Source: Actinomycetes bacterium (lineage in GTDB: Bacteria > Actinomycetota > Acidimicrobiia > Acidimicrobiales > Ilumatobacteraceae). From it: DNA of 64,000 nt. The notes under the pieces were generated by a model. That model was given only the letters and a program-made list of their open reading frames with translations, searched no databases and had not been told where the DNA came from. Below are positions 41,680-50,963 of the stretch, one piece after another; positions within the stretch are counted from its first letter, which is position 1; every line of letters starts with the position of its first letter. The stretch is from assembly GCA_029782355.1 (NCBI GenBank), contig JAKOUY010000016.1, forward strand, positions 310,001 to 374,000, read 5' to 3'. The translations under genes and the position numbers were made by a program.

Positions 41680-41770
41680 ATCTGCGCGACGGGGCCTGGG
41701 TCGAGTCCGTCGTTCCGTGGTCGCGCCATCGACACGATACGGTCGAGGTCAGCGCAACCTTGAGGGGGTT

Positions 41771-43882
41771 ATGTCCGTGAGCAGCATCCCGACCGAACGG
41801 ATCCGCAACGTGGCCTTGGTGGGTCACAGTGGAGCGGGGTCGACCACCCTGGCCGAGGCCTTGCTGGCCCGCGCCGGTGCGGTCCCCCGGGTCGGCAAGG
41901 TCGACGACGGGACCAGCGTGCTCGACACCGAGCCGGAATCGATCAAGCGCAAGATCTCCCTGTCGATGACCCTGGCCCCGTTCGAGTGGAAGGCTCCCGA
42001 CGGCCAGACCTACAAGATCAACCTGCTCGACACCCCGGGCTACCCGGACTTCGTCGGTGAGGTCGAAGCGGCGCTGTCGGTGGCCGACCTGGCCGTCTTC
42101 GTGGTCAGCGCCGTCGACGGGGTGCAGGTCCAGACGGAGATGCTCTGGCGTCGCGCCGCCCAGATCGGCGTGCCGCGCATGGTCTTCGTCAGCAAGGAGG
42201 ACAAGGAGCGTGCCGACTTCCACGCCGTCCTCGACCAGCTGCGCGCCCGACTGGGCCACGGCTTCATCCCCCTCGAGCTCCCGCTGGGCGAGGCCCACAC
42301 CCTGCACGGCGTGGCCGACGTGCTGTCCGAGGAGGCCTACGAGTACGAGCCCGGCGGCACCCACCACAGCGAGGCGATGCCGGCCGATGTGGCCGACGAG
42401 GAGCATCGCCTGCACGACGAGGCGATCGAGGAGATCGTCTCGGGCGACGACGAGCAGCTCGAGCGGTACCTGTCCGGCGACGTGCCGTCGGTGGCCGAGC
42501 TGGAGTCGTCGCTGGCCCGTGAGGTCCTCGACGGCGTCGAGTTCCCGGTCCTGCTCGGCTCGGCGCAGACCGGCGTCGGCGTCGACCGCCTGGCCGACTT
42601 CCTGTGCGAGCTCGGCCCCTCGCCCGCATCCCGCCCGGCCGCGGTGCAGGCCGGGGAGGGCGACGCCGCCCTGGCGGTGAACGTCCCGGCCGACGCCTCG
42701 GCCAACCCGCTGGCCTACGTGTTCAAGACGATCACCGATCCGTTCGTCGGCCAGCTGTCGATCTTCAAGGTCCTGTCCGGCACGCTGGCCACCGATCAGC
42801 ACCTGATCAACGCCCGCTCCGGTCACGACGAACGCCTCCACGCCCTGTTCGCCCTGCGTGGCAAGGAGCAGCACCCGGTGACCACCGTGGTGGCCGGCGA
42901 CATCGCTGCCGTGGCCAAGCTGTCCGACACCCGCACCGGCGACACGTTGGCGCCGAAGGGGACCCCGGTGCGCGTCGCCGCCACCGAAGGCCCGGTGGCC
43001 CAGTACGGCGTGGCCGTCACCGCCGCCACCCAGGCCGACGAGGACAAGATGGGCCCGGCACTGGCCAAGCTGCAGGCCGAGGACCCGTCCCTGCTGGTCG
43101 ACCGGGTCGAGGAGACCCACCAGACGGTCGTGCGCGGCTTCGGCGACACCCACGTGGCCGTCACCCTGGAGCGCCTGGCGCGCAAGTTCGGGGTGCACGT
43201 CAACACCGAGCCGGTGCGGGTCCCGTACCGCGAGACGATCACCGGCTCGGCCGAGAGCGAGGGCAAGGTCAAGAAGCAGACCGGTGGCCACGGCCAGTTC
43301 GCCGTGGTCAACATGAAGGTCTCGGCGCTCGGCCGGGGCGCCGGGTTCGAGTTCGTCGACTCCATCGTCGGCGGAGCGATCCCGCGCAACTACATCCCGG
43401 CGGTGCACAAGGGCGTCGAGGAGACCATGGCCCACGGTGGCGTGCACGGCTTCCCGGTGGTCGACGTGCGCGTCGAGTGCGTCGACGGCAAGTTCCACGC
43501 CGTCGACTCCAGCGAGATGGCCTTCAAGACCGCTGCGGCGCAGGGGTTCAAGGACGGCCTGGCCGCCGCCGGGTCGGTGGTCCTCGAACCGATCTCGCTG
43601 GTCCGCGTCACCGTGCCGAACGACCACCAGGGCGACGTGATGGGCGACATCAACACCCGCCGTGGGCGGGTGCAGGGCACCGAGGCCGACGAGCACGGCG
43701 ACCAGGTCGTGTCGGCGCTGGTCCCCACCGGCGAGCTCGGCCGCTACGCCGTCGACCTGCGTTCGATGACCGGCGGGCGCGGCTCGTTCACCGCCCAGCA
43801 CGACCACTACGACGTGCTGCCCGCCCACCTGGTCGACAAGGTCAAGGCCGCGGCCCAGCCGCCAGCACCGGCCAAGCACTGA
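41771..43882 (+). CDS. EF-G-like translational GTPase (FusA2 type) with altered G1 and G4
   Basis: The 703-residue protein has the whole EF-G fold: G domain, domain II (AYVFKTITDPFVGQLSIFKV), domain III, domain IV (GGHGQFAVVNMKV) and domain V (GRVQGTEADEHGDQV). It belongs to the FusA2/EF-G-2 group, whose role is unclear and which does not replace the main EF-G. The P-loop reads GHSGAGSTT (18-26), with serine at the normally invariant lysine, and the NKxD base-recognition motif reads SKED near residue 139. GTP binding is therefore doubtful. G3 (DTPGYPDF) is intact. The ATG has a GAGGGGG RBS and a TACGGT -10 at 41738. Confidence 0.88.
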   Translation: MSVSSIPTERIRNVALVGHSGAGSTTLAEALLARAGAVPRVGKVDDGTSVLDTEPESIKRKISLSMTLAPFEWKAPDGQTYKINLLDTPGYPDFVGEVEAALSVADLAVFVVSAVDGVQVQTEMLWRRAAQIGVPRMVFVSKEDKERADFHAVLDQLRARLGHGFIPLELPLGEAHTLHGVADVLSEEAYEYEPGGTHHSEAMPADVADEEHRLHDEAIEEIVSGDDEQLERYLSGDVPSVAELESSLAREVLDGVEFPVLLGSAQTGVGVDRLADFLCELGPSPASRPAAVQAGEGDAALAVNVPADASANPLAYVFKTITDPFVGQLSIFKVLSGTLATDQHLINARSGHDERLHALFALRGKEQHPVTTVVAGDIAAVAKLSDTRTGDTLAPKGTPVRVAATEGPVAQYGVAVTAATQADEDKMGPALAKLQAEDPSLLVDRVEETHQTVVRGFGDTHVAVTLERLARKFGVHVNTEPVRVPYRETITGSAESEGKVKKQTGGHGQFAVVNMKVSALGRGAGFEFVDSIVGGAIPRNYIPAVHKGVEETMAHGGVHGFPVVDVRVECVDGKFHAVDSSEMAFKTAAAQGFKDGLAAAGSVVLEPISLVRVTVPNDHQGDVMGDINTRRGRVQGTEADEHGDQVVSALVPTGELGRYAVDLRSMTGGRGSFTAQHDHYDVLPAHLVDKVKAAAQPPAPAKH

Positions 43883-43887
43883 TCAGC

Positions 43888-44409
43888 GTGGTCGGGGCGA
43901 GCTCCCCGGACGACCCGCGCCGGCCGGGGGCGCAGGTCACCATCCGCCACCTCGACGACCCCGACGTGCCCTGGCAGGTGGTCAAGCGGCAACGCAACGC
44001 CGACGGCAGCGTGGCCGAGGTGCGCGAGAAGTGGCTGGCGTTCAGCCCGGACCCGCAGTACCTGTCGCTGTACGCCCACTACGACCCCGGCATGATCGTC
44101 CGCCGCCACGGGCACTTCAGCCCGCACGTGGTCTTCGTGATCGAGGGTGGGGTGTGGTGCGGCGACCGGTGGTGCCCGGCCGGCACCCATCTGGAGCTGC
44201 CGCAGGGCGCGGCGTTCGGCCCGTTCCGTGCCGGTGACGAGGGGGCCGTGCTGTTCGAGGTGATGATGGGCGATCCGCGCAGCTGGGGCGACCAGCCCGA
44301 GACCCTCGACGCCCTGCGCGCCCAGCACGGGGTCACCGCCCTGCCCGACCCGCCGCTGGCGTACCCGCCGTGGCTGGCCGACCTCCGGCATCACTGGGCT
44401 CCGGAGTGA
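43888..44409 (+). CDS. Cupin-domain protein
   Basis: The 173-residue protein has a single cupin barrel: HYDPGMIVRRHGHFSPHVVF, VIEGGVWCGDRWCPAGTHLE and GAAFGPFRAGDEGAVLFEV, with histidines in the metal-binding positions (RRHGH). Function unknown; cupins of this size are often dioxygenases or sugar/amine sensors. It starts 5 bases after the EF-G-like gene, so they are probably co-transcribed. The GTG start is weakly supported. Confidence 0.75.
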   Translation: MVGASSPDDPRRPGAQVTIRHLDDPDVPWQVVKRQRNADGSVAEVREKWLAFSPDPQYLSLYAHYDPGMIVRRHGHFSPHVVFVIEGGVWCGDRWCPAGTHLELPQGAAFGPFRAGDEGAVLFEVMMGDPRSWGDQPETLDALRAQHGVTALPDPPLAYPPWLADLRHHWAPE

Positions 44410-44431
44410 CCACCGCGCCCCGTCCCCGTTC

Positions 44432-44475
44432 CATGCGTGCGCAGACCTCCGCATCCGTCGGTTTGCGCACGCATG
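44432..44475. repeat. Intergenic hairpin (44.4 kb)
   Basis: The perfect 12-bp arms CATGCGTGCGCA and TGCGCACGCATG continue inward by a G-U pair and ACC/GGT to a 16-bp stem with a 12-base loop. It lies just after the cupin gene and before the nifJ promoter, so it may terminate the EF-G-like/cupin transcript. Confidence 0.65.
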
Positions 44476-44534
44476 CGGAAGTGGTGGGGCGGCGTGACCT
44501 GCCGGGTGGGGTCGGGGTGGGGGACTTTGGCCCC

Positions 44535-44563
44535 TTGGCGGTGGTCGGAGGGGGACGTACGGT
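44535..44563 (+). promoter_or_regulatory. Promoter of nifJ
   Basis: TTGGCG (44535-44540) and TACGGT (44558-44563) are 17 bases apart. The predicted start near 44570 gives a short leader with an AGGAG RBS. Confidence 0.55.
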
Positions 44564-44590
44564 GAACGACGAGACACAGAGGAGTTGCAC

Positions 44591-47500
44591 GTGACCGCCG
44601 AATGGACTTGCCTCGACGGCAACGAGGCTGCGGCGCGCGTCGCCTACGCGCTGAGCGAGGTCGTCGCCATCTACCCGATCACCCCGGCCTCGCCGATGGG
44701 CGAGTACGCCGACGACTGGGCCGCAGCCGGCAAGCCGAACCGGTGGGGCCTGGTCCCCGACGTCATCGAGATGCAGTCCGAGGCCGGTGCCGCCGGCACG
44801 CTGCACGGGGCCCTGCAGAAGGGCGCCCTGGCCACCACGTTCACCGCCAGCCAGGGCCTGCTGCTGATGATCCCGAACATGTTCAAGATCGCCGGCGAGC
44901 TGACCCCGTGCGTGATCCACGTCGCCGCCCGCACCCTGGCCACCCACGCCCTGTCGATCTTCGGCGACCACAGCGACGTCATGCACGCCCGCACCACGGG
45001 GTGGGCCCTGCTGTCGGCGGCGTCCGTGCAGGAGGCCCACGACTTCGCCCTGGTGTCGCACGCCGCCACCTTGCGCAGCCGGGTGCCCTTCCTGCACTTC
45101 TTCGACGGCTTCCGCACCAGCCACGAGATCAACAAGATCGCCCTGCTCGACGACGCCACCCTGGCCGCGCTGGTGGGCGACGACGACATCGTCGACCACC
45201 GCCTGCGCGGCCTGACCCCGGATGCCCCGACCCTGCGCGGCACGGCGCAGAACCCCGACGTGTTCTTCCAGGCCCGCGAGGCGTGCAACCCGTTCTACGA
45301 GGCGGTCCCCGGCATCGTCGCCGGCGTCTTCGACGAGCTGGCCGAGCGCACCGGACGGCGCTACGGGCTGGTCGAGTACCACGGTGCGCCCGATGCCGAG
45401 CGGGTCATCGTGCTGATGGGTTCGGCCGCCGGGACCGCCGCCGAGACCGTCGAGTCGCTGACCGCCCGGGGCGAGAAGGTCGGCGTCCTCGTGGTCCGCC
45501 TCTACCGGCCGTTCCCGGCCGAGGCCCTGCTGGCCGCCCTGCCCGGAACGGTCACCAGCATCGCCGTGCTCGACCGCACCAAGGAGCCGGGCGCGTTGGG
45601 CGAGCCGCTGTACCTCGACGTCGTCACCGCACTGGCCGAGGCGGTCGGGCGCGGCCAGCGCGCCGCGATGCCGCGGGTCATCGGCGGGCGCTACGGCCTG
45701 TCCAGCAAGGAGCTGACCCCGGCGCACCTCGGCGGCGTCTTCGCTGAGCTGTCCGCCGAACAGCCCCGGCCGCGGATCACCGTCGGCATCGTCGACGACG
45801 TCACCCACCTGTCGGTCGGGCCCGCCGACGTGCACTACGCCCGCCCGGCGGGCGAGGTCCAGGCGATGTTCTTCGGCCTCGGCTCCGACGGCACGGTGGG
45901 CGCCAACAAGTCGTCGATCAAGATCATCGGCGAGGAGACCGACCTGTACGCCCAGGGCTACTTCGTCTACGACTCGAAGAAGTCCGGCTCGGTCACCGTC
46001 TCCCACCTGCGCTTCGGCCCCCAGCCGATTCGCTCGACCTACCTGATCGACGACGCCGACTTCGTCGCCTGCCACCAGTTCGGGCTGCTGTCGAAGATGA
46101 AGGTCCTCGAGTTCGCCAAGCCGGGCGCCACGTTCCTGCTGAACAGCCCGTACTCGGCGGACACGGTGTGGGACCGCCTGCCCGAAGAGGTCCAGCAGCA
46201 ACTCGTCGACAAGCACATCCAGTTCTGGGTGATCGACGCGGTCAGCGTGGCCCGCGCCGCGCAGATGGGCAACCGGCTGAACACCGTCATGCAGCCGTGC
46301 TTCTTCCAGCTCTCCGGCGTGCTGCCGGCCGACGAAGCCATCCAGCACATCAAGGCCAGCGTGCAGAAGTCCTACGGCAAGCGCGGCCGTTCGGTGGTCG
46401 AGCGCAACTTCGCGGCCATCGACGCCTCCCTGGCGGCGCTGCAGCGCGTCGAGGTCCCGGCCACGGTGACCGCCACCACCCGGCGCAGCGCCCCGGTGCC
46501 GGAGGGCGCCCCGGACTTCGTCCAGCGCGTCACGGCGATCATGCTGGCCGGTGACGGCGACCTGCTGCCGGTGTCGGCCCTGCCCGTCGACGGCGTGTTC
46601 CCCACCGGGACGGCGGCGTTCGAGAAGCGCTCGCTGGCGCTGGAGATCCCGATCTTCGATCCCGACGTGTGCATCGACTGCGGGCGCTGCGCGGCCGTGT
46701 GCCCGCATGCCGCGATCCGCATGAAGGTCTACGAGCCGGCGGCCATCGCCGGGGCACCGGAGGGCTTCAAGACCAAGTCGTTCCGCAGCAAGGACGCCGC
46801 CGGGTTGTCGATGACCATCCAGGTGGCCCCCGACGACTGCACCGGCTGCGGCGTGTGCGTCGACGTGTGCCCGGCCAAGTCGAAGCAGGCCGTGCGCCAC
46901 AAGGCGATCAACATGGAGCCGGCCGATCAGCACCGTGAGGCCGAGCGGCCGATGTGGGACTTCTTCCTGTCGATCCCCGAGCTCGACCGTGACTTGCTGG
47001 GCCACGACACGGTGAAGGGCGCCCAGGCGCTGCAGCCGCTGTTCGAGTTCAGCGGGGCCTGCCTCGGTTGCGGCGAGACCCCGTACATCAAGCTGGCCAC
47101 CCAGCTGTTCGGCGACCGGATGTTGATTGCAAATGCAACGGGTTGCTCGTCGATCTACGGCGGCAACCTGCCCACCACCCCGTACACCAAGAACGCCGAG
47201 GGACGCGGCCCGGCGTGGGCCAACTCGCTGTTCGAGGACAACGCCGAGTTCGGCCTGGGCATCCGCCTCGGCTACGAGGCCCAGGCGCGCGAGGCGCGCA
47301 TGCTGCTGGCCCGCCTGGCCGACCGCCTGCCGGCCGAGCTGGTCAACGGCCTCCTGCAGGCCGAGCAGTCCACCGACGCCGGCCTGCGCGCCCAACGGAC
47401 GCGGGTCGACCAGCTCCGCCTGGCATTGGCCGGCATCGACCACCCGGATGCGGTGCACCTGCGCTCGCTGGCCGGGGCCTTGGTCGACAACGCGGTGTGG

Positions 47501-48193
47501 ATCATCGGTGGCGACGGGTGGGCCTACGACATCGGCTTCGGTGGGCTCGACCACGTGCTCTCCAGCGGGCGCAACGTGAACGTGCTGGTGCTCGACACCG
47601 AGGTCTACTCGAACACCGGCGGCCAGGCCTCCAAGGCCACACAGCGCGGCGCCGTCGCCAAGTTCGCCGCCGCCGGCAAGCCCAGCGCCAAGAAGGACCT
47701 CGGTGCCATCGCCCGGTCCTACGGCAACGTCTACGTCGCCCAGATCTCGATGGGGGCCAACGACCTGCAGGCCACCCGGGCGCTGCTGGAGGCCGAGGCC
47801 TGGCCAGGACCGAGCCTGATCATCGCCTACTCGACGTGCATCGCCCATGGCATCGACATGTCCCAGTCGATGACGCACCAGAAGGACGCGGTGCGCAGCG
47901 GGTACTGGCCGCTGTACCGCTACTCGCCGGTCGACGCCGAGCACGGCACGCCGTTCAAGCTCGACTCCGCCGAACCGTCGATCCGCATCGCCGACTTCAT
48001 CAGCGCCGAGGCCCGCTTCGCCGTGCTCTCTCGCACGCACCCGCAGCAGGCCGCCGAGCTGGGCGAGATGCTGCAGTCCGACGCCGACGAGCGCTGGCGG
48101 TACTACACCCAGCTGGCCGGGGTGGAGCGGCGGGTGACCGTGCGCCACGCCCACCCGGAGATCGACGACACCGCCACGGACACCGAGGACTGA
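44591..48193 (+). CDS. nifJ: Pyruvate:ferredoxin (flavodoxin) oxidoreductase
   Basis: The 1200-residue single-chain enzyme decarboxylates pyruvate to acetyl-CoA and reduces ferredoxin or flavodoxin in the cytoplasm. The N-terminal domain has YPITPASPMGEYADDWA and SQGLLLMIPNM. The CoA and gamma domains follow (GLGSDGTVGANKSSIKIIGE near residue 430). Two 4Fe-4S motifs, CIDCGRCAAVCP (near 694) and CTGCGVCVDVCP (near 750), precede the TPP domain with FSGACLGCGETPYIKL (near 825) and GDGWAYDIGFGGLDHVLSSG. The fusion order matches NifJ. It is followed 2 bases later by a DHOD-like gene. GTG 44591 has a good RBS; TTG 44585 is less likely. Confidence 0.95.
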   Translation: MTAEWTCLDGNEAAARVAYALSEVVAIYPITPASPMGEYADDWAAAGKPNRWGLVPDVIEMQSEAGAAGTLHGALQKGALATTFTASQGLLLMIPNMFKIAGELTPCVIHVAARTLATHALSIFGDHSDVMHARTTGWALLSAASVQEAHDFALVSHAATLRSRVPFLHFFDGFRTSHEINKIALLDDATLAALVGDDDIVDHRLRGLTPDAPTLRGTAQNPDVFFQAREACNPFYEAVPGIVAGVFDELAERTGRRYGLVEYHGAPDAERVIVLMGSAAGTAAETVESLTARGEKVGVLVVRLYRPFPAEALLAALPGTVTSIAVLDRTKEPGALGEPLYLDVVTALAEAVGRGQRAAMPRVIGGRYGLSSKELTPAHLGGVFAELSAEQPRPRITVGIVDDVTHLSVGPADVHYARPAGEVQAMFFGLGSDGTVGANKSSIKIIGEETDLYAQGYFVYDSKKSGSVTVSHLRFGPQPIRSTYLIDDADFVACHQFGLLSKMKVLEFAKPGATFLLNSPYSADTVWDRLPEEVQQQLVDKHIQFWVIDAVSVARAAQMGNRLNTVMQPCFFQLSGVLPADEAIQHIKASVQKSYGKRGRSVVERNFAAIDASLAALQRVEVPATVTATTRRSAPVPEGAPDFVQRVTAIMLAGDGDLLPVSALPVDGVFPTGTAAFEKRSLALEIPIFDPDVCIDCGRCAAVCPHAAIRMKVYEPAAIAGAPEGFKTKSFRSKDAAGLSMTIQVAPDDCTGCGVCVDVCPAKSKQAVRHKAINMEPADQHREAERPMWDFFLSIPELDRDLLGHDTVKGAQALQPLFEFSGACLGCGETPYIKLATQLFGDRMLIANATGCSSIYGGNLPTTPYTKNAEGRGPAWANSLFEDNAEFGLGIRLGYEAQAREARMLLARLADRLPAELVNGLLQAEQSTDAGLRAQRTRVDQLRLALAGIDHPDAVHLRSLAGALVDNAVWIIGGDGWAYDIGFGGLDHVLSSGRNVNVLVLDTEVYSNTGGQASKATQRGAVAKFAAAGKPSAKKDLGAIARSYGNVYVAQISMGANDLQATRALLEAEAWPGPSLIIAYSTCIAHGIDMSQSMTHQKDAVRSGYWPLYRYSPVDAEHGTPFKLDSAEPSIRIADFISAEARFAVLSRTHPQQAAELGEMLQSDADERWRYYTQLAGVERRVTVRHAHPEIDDTATDTED

Positions 48194-48195
48194 CG

Positions 48196-49206
48196 ATGAC
48201 CACCGACCTTTCCACCACCTACCTCGGCCTGTCGCTGCGCACGCCGATCGTCGCCTCGGCCGGCCCCTACACCCGTGATCTGGACCACGCCAGGCAGTTG
48301 GCCGAGGCGGGCATGTCGGCGCTGGTGCTGCCGTCGCTGTTCGAGGAGGAGATCCTCCACGAGGAGAACGAGCTGACCAGCGCCCTCGACGCCCTGGCCG
48401 GGACGAACGCCGAGGCCACCGACTTCTTCCCCGACGACGTCTTCGAGCGCTTCGACTCGCCCGCCGATCGCTATCTCGAGCACATCGAAGCGGTGAAGGC
48501 CGCCGTCGACGTGCCGGTCATTGCCAGCCTGAACGCCGGCTCGCACGGGGCGTGGACCTCGTACGCCCGGCTGATCGCCTCGGCCGGGGCGGATGCGCTG
48601 GAGCTCAACCTGTACCACGTGGCCGCCGATCCGGACCGCACTGGTCACGACGTCGAGCAGGCCGACGAGTTCCTGGTCGGCGAGATCGCCAAGCTGATGG
48701 AGATCCCCGTCGCCGTCAAGGTCTCGCCGTTCTACTCGTCGATGGCCAACATGGCCCGCCGCTTCGTCGATGCCGGCGCGGCCGGGCTGGTGCTCTTCAA
48801 CCGCTTCTACCAACCCGACCTGGACCCCGATAGCCGAGAGGTCCGCCCGACGCTGGAGCTGTCCTCGCCGTGGGAGCTGCGTCTGCCGTTGCGCTGGATC
48901 GCCCTGCTCCGCCCGGCGCTGCCGGAGGTGTCGCTGGCCGCCACCACCGGCATCGAGAGTGGCCGGGACGTGGCCAAGGCCCTGCTGGTCGGTGCCGATG
49001 TGGCGATGATGACCTCCGCCGTGCTGCGCCACGGCCCGGACCACGTCCGCCGGGTCGAGCGCGAGTTCGTCGAGTGGGCGACCGAGCACGAGTACGACTC
49101 AGTGGCCCAGCTGCGCGGCAGCGTGTCAGCGGCCAACACGGAGCACCCCGACGCCTTCGAGCGGGCCAACTACGTCCGCACGTTGCACAGCTACACACTG
49201 AACTGA
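48196..49206 (+). CDS. Dihydroorotate-dehydrogenase-like protein paired with nifJ
   Basis: The 336-residue TIM-barrel protein has TTYLGLSLRTPIVASAGPYT at the start, VPVIASLNAGSHGAW and ADALELNLYH in the middle, PVAVKVSPFYSSMANMARRF and LAATTGIESGRDVAKALLVG near the end, all FMN-barrel positions of the DHOD family. The usual catalytic Cys/Ser loop is not obvious, so it may not act on dihydroorotate. Such proteins are commonly found next to nifJ, suggesting a shared electron-transfer role. It starts 2 bases after nifJ. Confidence 0.85.
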   Translation: MTTDLSTTYLGLSLRTPIVASAGPYTRDLDHARQLAEAGMSALVLPSLFEEEILHEENELTSALDALAGTNAEATDFFPDDVFERFDSPADRYLEHIEAVKAAVDVPVIASLNAGSHGAWTSYARLIASAGADALELNLYHVAADPDRTGHDVEQADEFLVGEIAKLMEIPVAVKVSPFYSSMANMARRFVDAGAAGLVLFNRFYQPDLDPDSREVRPTLELSSPWELRLPLRWIALLRPALPEVSLAATTGIESGRDVAKALLVGADVAMMTSAVLRHGPDHVRRVEREFVEWATEHEYDSVAQLRGSVSAANTEHPDAFERANYVRTLHSYTLN

Positions 49207-49245
49207 CCAAGGCCGGGGGGCGCGCCCCGTAGAGTCTGGCGCCGA

Positions 49246-50937
49246 ATGGGGGAGCAGGTCGACGCGCCGACGCCGCCGGCGGGAGTGCTGGCGCTGCTGC
49301 GCGGCTATCAGCGGCGCTGGTTGCGCGGCGACGTCATTGCCGGCGTCACGGTGGCCGCCTACCTCGTCCCCCAGGTCATGGCCTACGCCGGCATCGCCGG
49401 GCTCTCGCCGGTGGCCGGTCTGTGGGCCTCGGTGGGTCCGCTCGTCGTGTACGCCGCGCTCGGGTCGTCCCTGTTGCTGTCGTCCGGGCCGGAATCGTCC
49501 ACCGCGCTGATGACCGGCGCCACCATCGCCACGCTGGCCCACGGCGATCCGGCGCGGGCCGCGTCGATCGCCGCCGCGCTGGCCGTCGCCGTCGGCGTGG
49601 TGTGCCTGGTCGGCTGGCTGTTCCGCCTCGGATTCTTCGCCGACCTGCTGTCCCACCCGGTGCTGGTCGGCTACATGGCAGGCATCGCCGTGCTGATGAT
49701 CGTCAGCCAACTCGGCAAGGTGTTGGGGTTCTCCGTCTCCGGTCGGCGGCCGTACCAGCAGCTGTGGTCGGTGCTGCGCCACCTCGGTCAGACCAACGTG
49801 CCGTCGCTGGTGACCGCAGCGATCGTGGTCGGGGTCCTGCTGCTGGCCGCCAGATGGCGACCACACTGGCCGATGCCGCTGATCGTGATGGTGGCCGCAG
49901 CCCTGGTGGGAAAGGTGTTCGACCTCGAGCACCACGGGCTGAAGGTGGTGGGCGCGGTACCCCGCCGCCTTCCGGTCCCCGGCTGGCCGTCGATCCCGAT
50001 GGACGACGTCGTCCGCATGCTGCCCGCCGCCCTGGCCCTCGCCATCGTCGGGTACACCGACAACGTGCTGACCGCCCGGGCGTTCAGCGAGGGTGAGCCG
50101 ATCGACTCCAACCGGGAGTTCCTGGCCCTCGGCGCGGCCAACGTGGCCGCCGGGATGATGCGCGGCTTCCCGGTCAGCAGCAGCGGCAGCCGCACGGCGA
50201 TCAGCGCCGCGGTCGGCGGCACCACGCAGGTCTCCTCGATCGTCACCATGCTCACGGTCTTGGCGGCGATGTTCCTGGTGGGTCCGGCGCTCGGCCACTT
50301 CCCGCTGGCCGCACTCGGTGGCCTGGTGATCTTCGCGGCCACCCGGTTGGTCCAGGTGGGCGAAATCCGTCGCATCGCCCGCTTCCGGCGCACGGAGCTG
50401 GCCCTCTCCGTGGTGGCCATGCTGGGTGTGCTGGTCACCGACGTGCTCGTCGGCATCGCCGTGGCCATCGGTCTGTCGATCCTCGACATGCTCCGCCGGG
50501 TGGCCCGCCCGCACGACGCCGTGCTGGGATACGCCCCCGGCGTGCCCGGCATGCACGACGTCGAGGACTACCCCAACGCCGTCACCGTTCCGGGGCTGGT
50601 GGTCTATCGCTACGACTCGCCACTGTTCTTCGCCAACGCCGCCGACTTCCGCCGCCGAGCGCTTCGGGCCGTCGCCTCCGCCGGTCCGGACATCCGCTGG
50701 TTCCTGCTCAACGCCGAGGGTCTGATCGAGGTCGACCTGACCGGCATCGACGCGTTGGAGGAGGTGCGTGCCGATCTGGTGCGTCGCGGCATCGTCTTCG
50801 CCATGGCCCGGGTCAAGCACGAACTGGCCGACGACTTGGAGGCCGCCGGCTTCCTCCAGCGGGTGGGCGCCGACCGGATCTTCGCCACCCTGCCCACCGC
50901 GGTTGCTGCCTTTCACGGGGCTGCTGCCGACGACTGA
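49246..50937 (+). CDS. SulP family anion transporter with STAS domain
   Basis: The 563-residue protein has 10-12 spans with the SulP signature LVPQVMAYAGIAGLSPVAGL near residue 45 and SSSGSRTAISAAVGG near 310. A C-terminal cytoplasmic STAS domain (about 455-555: VVYRYDSPLFFANAADFRRR ... VDLTGIDALEEV) follows. It imports sulfate, bicarbonate or a related anion, probably by symport. The ATG lies 40 bases after the DHOD-like gene, with a TAGAGT box 10 bases before it, so a separate transcript is possible. Confidence 0.88.
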   Translation: MGEQVDAPTPPAGVLALLRGYQRRWLRGDVIAGVTVAAYLVPQVMAYAGIAGLSPVAGLWASVGPLVVYAALGSSLLLSSGPESSTALMTGATIATLAHGDPARAASIAAALAVAVGVVCLVGWLFRLGFFADLLSHPVLVGYMAGIAVLMIVSQLGKVLGFSVSGRRPYQQLWSVLRHLGQTNVPSLVTAAIVVGVLLLAARWRPHWPMPLIVMVAAALVGKVFDLEHHGLKVVGAVPRRLPVPGWPSIPMDDVVRMLPAALALAIVGYTDNVLTARAFSEGEPIDSNREFLALGAANVAAGMMRGFPVSSSGSRTAISAAVGGTTQVSSIVTMLTVLAAMFLVGPALGHFPLAALGGLVIFAATRLVQVGEIRRIARFRRTELALSVVAMLGVLVTDVLVGIAVAIGLSILDMLRRVARPHDAVLGYAPGVPGMHDVEDYPNAVTVPGLVVYRYDSPLFFANAADFRRRALRAVASAGPDIRWFLLNAEGLIEVDLTGIDALEEVRADLVRRGIVFAMARVKHELADDLEAAGFLQRVGADRIFATLPTAVAAFHGAAADD

Positions 50938-50963
50938 GCCCGGAGGGTTTACGCTCCCGTCCC

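Noticed and set aside
44333-48154. A 1273-codon open frame on the minus strand opposite nifJ
   Set aside because: It is a composition artefact: high GC at the third position leaves the antisense frame open. The translation is Gly/Arg/His/Val-rich without recognisable domains, while the plus strand encodes NifJ.
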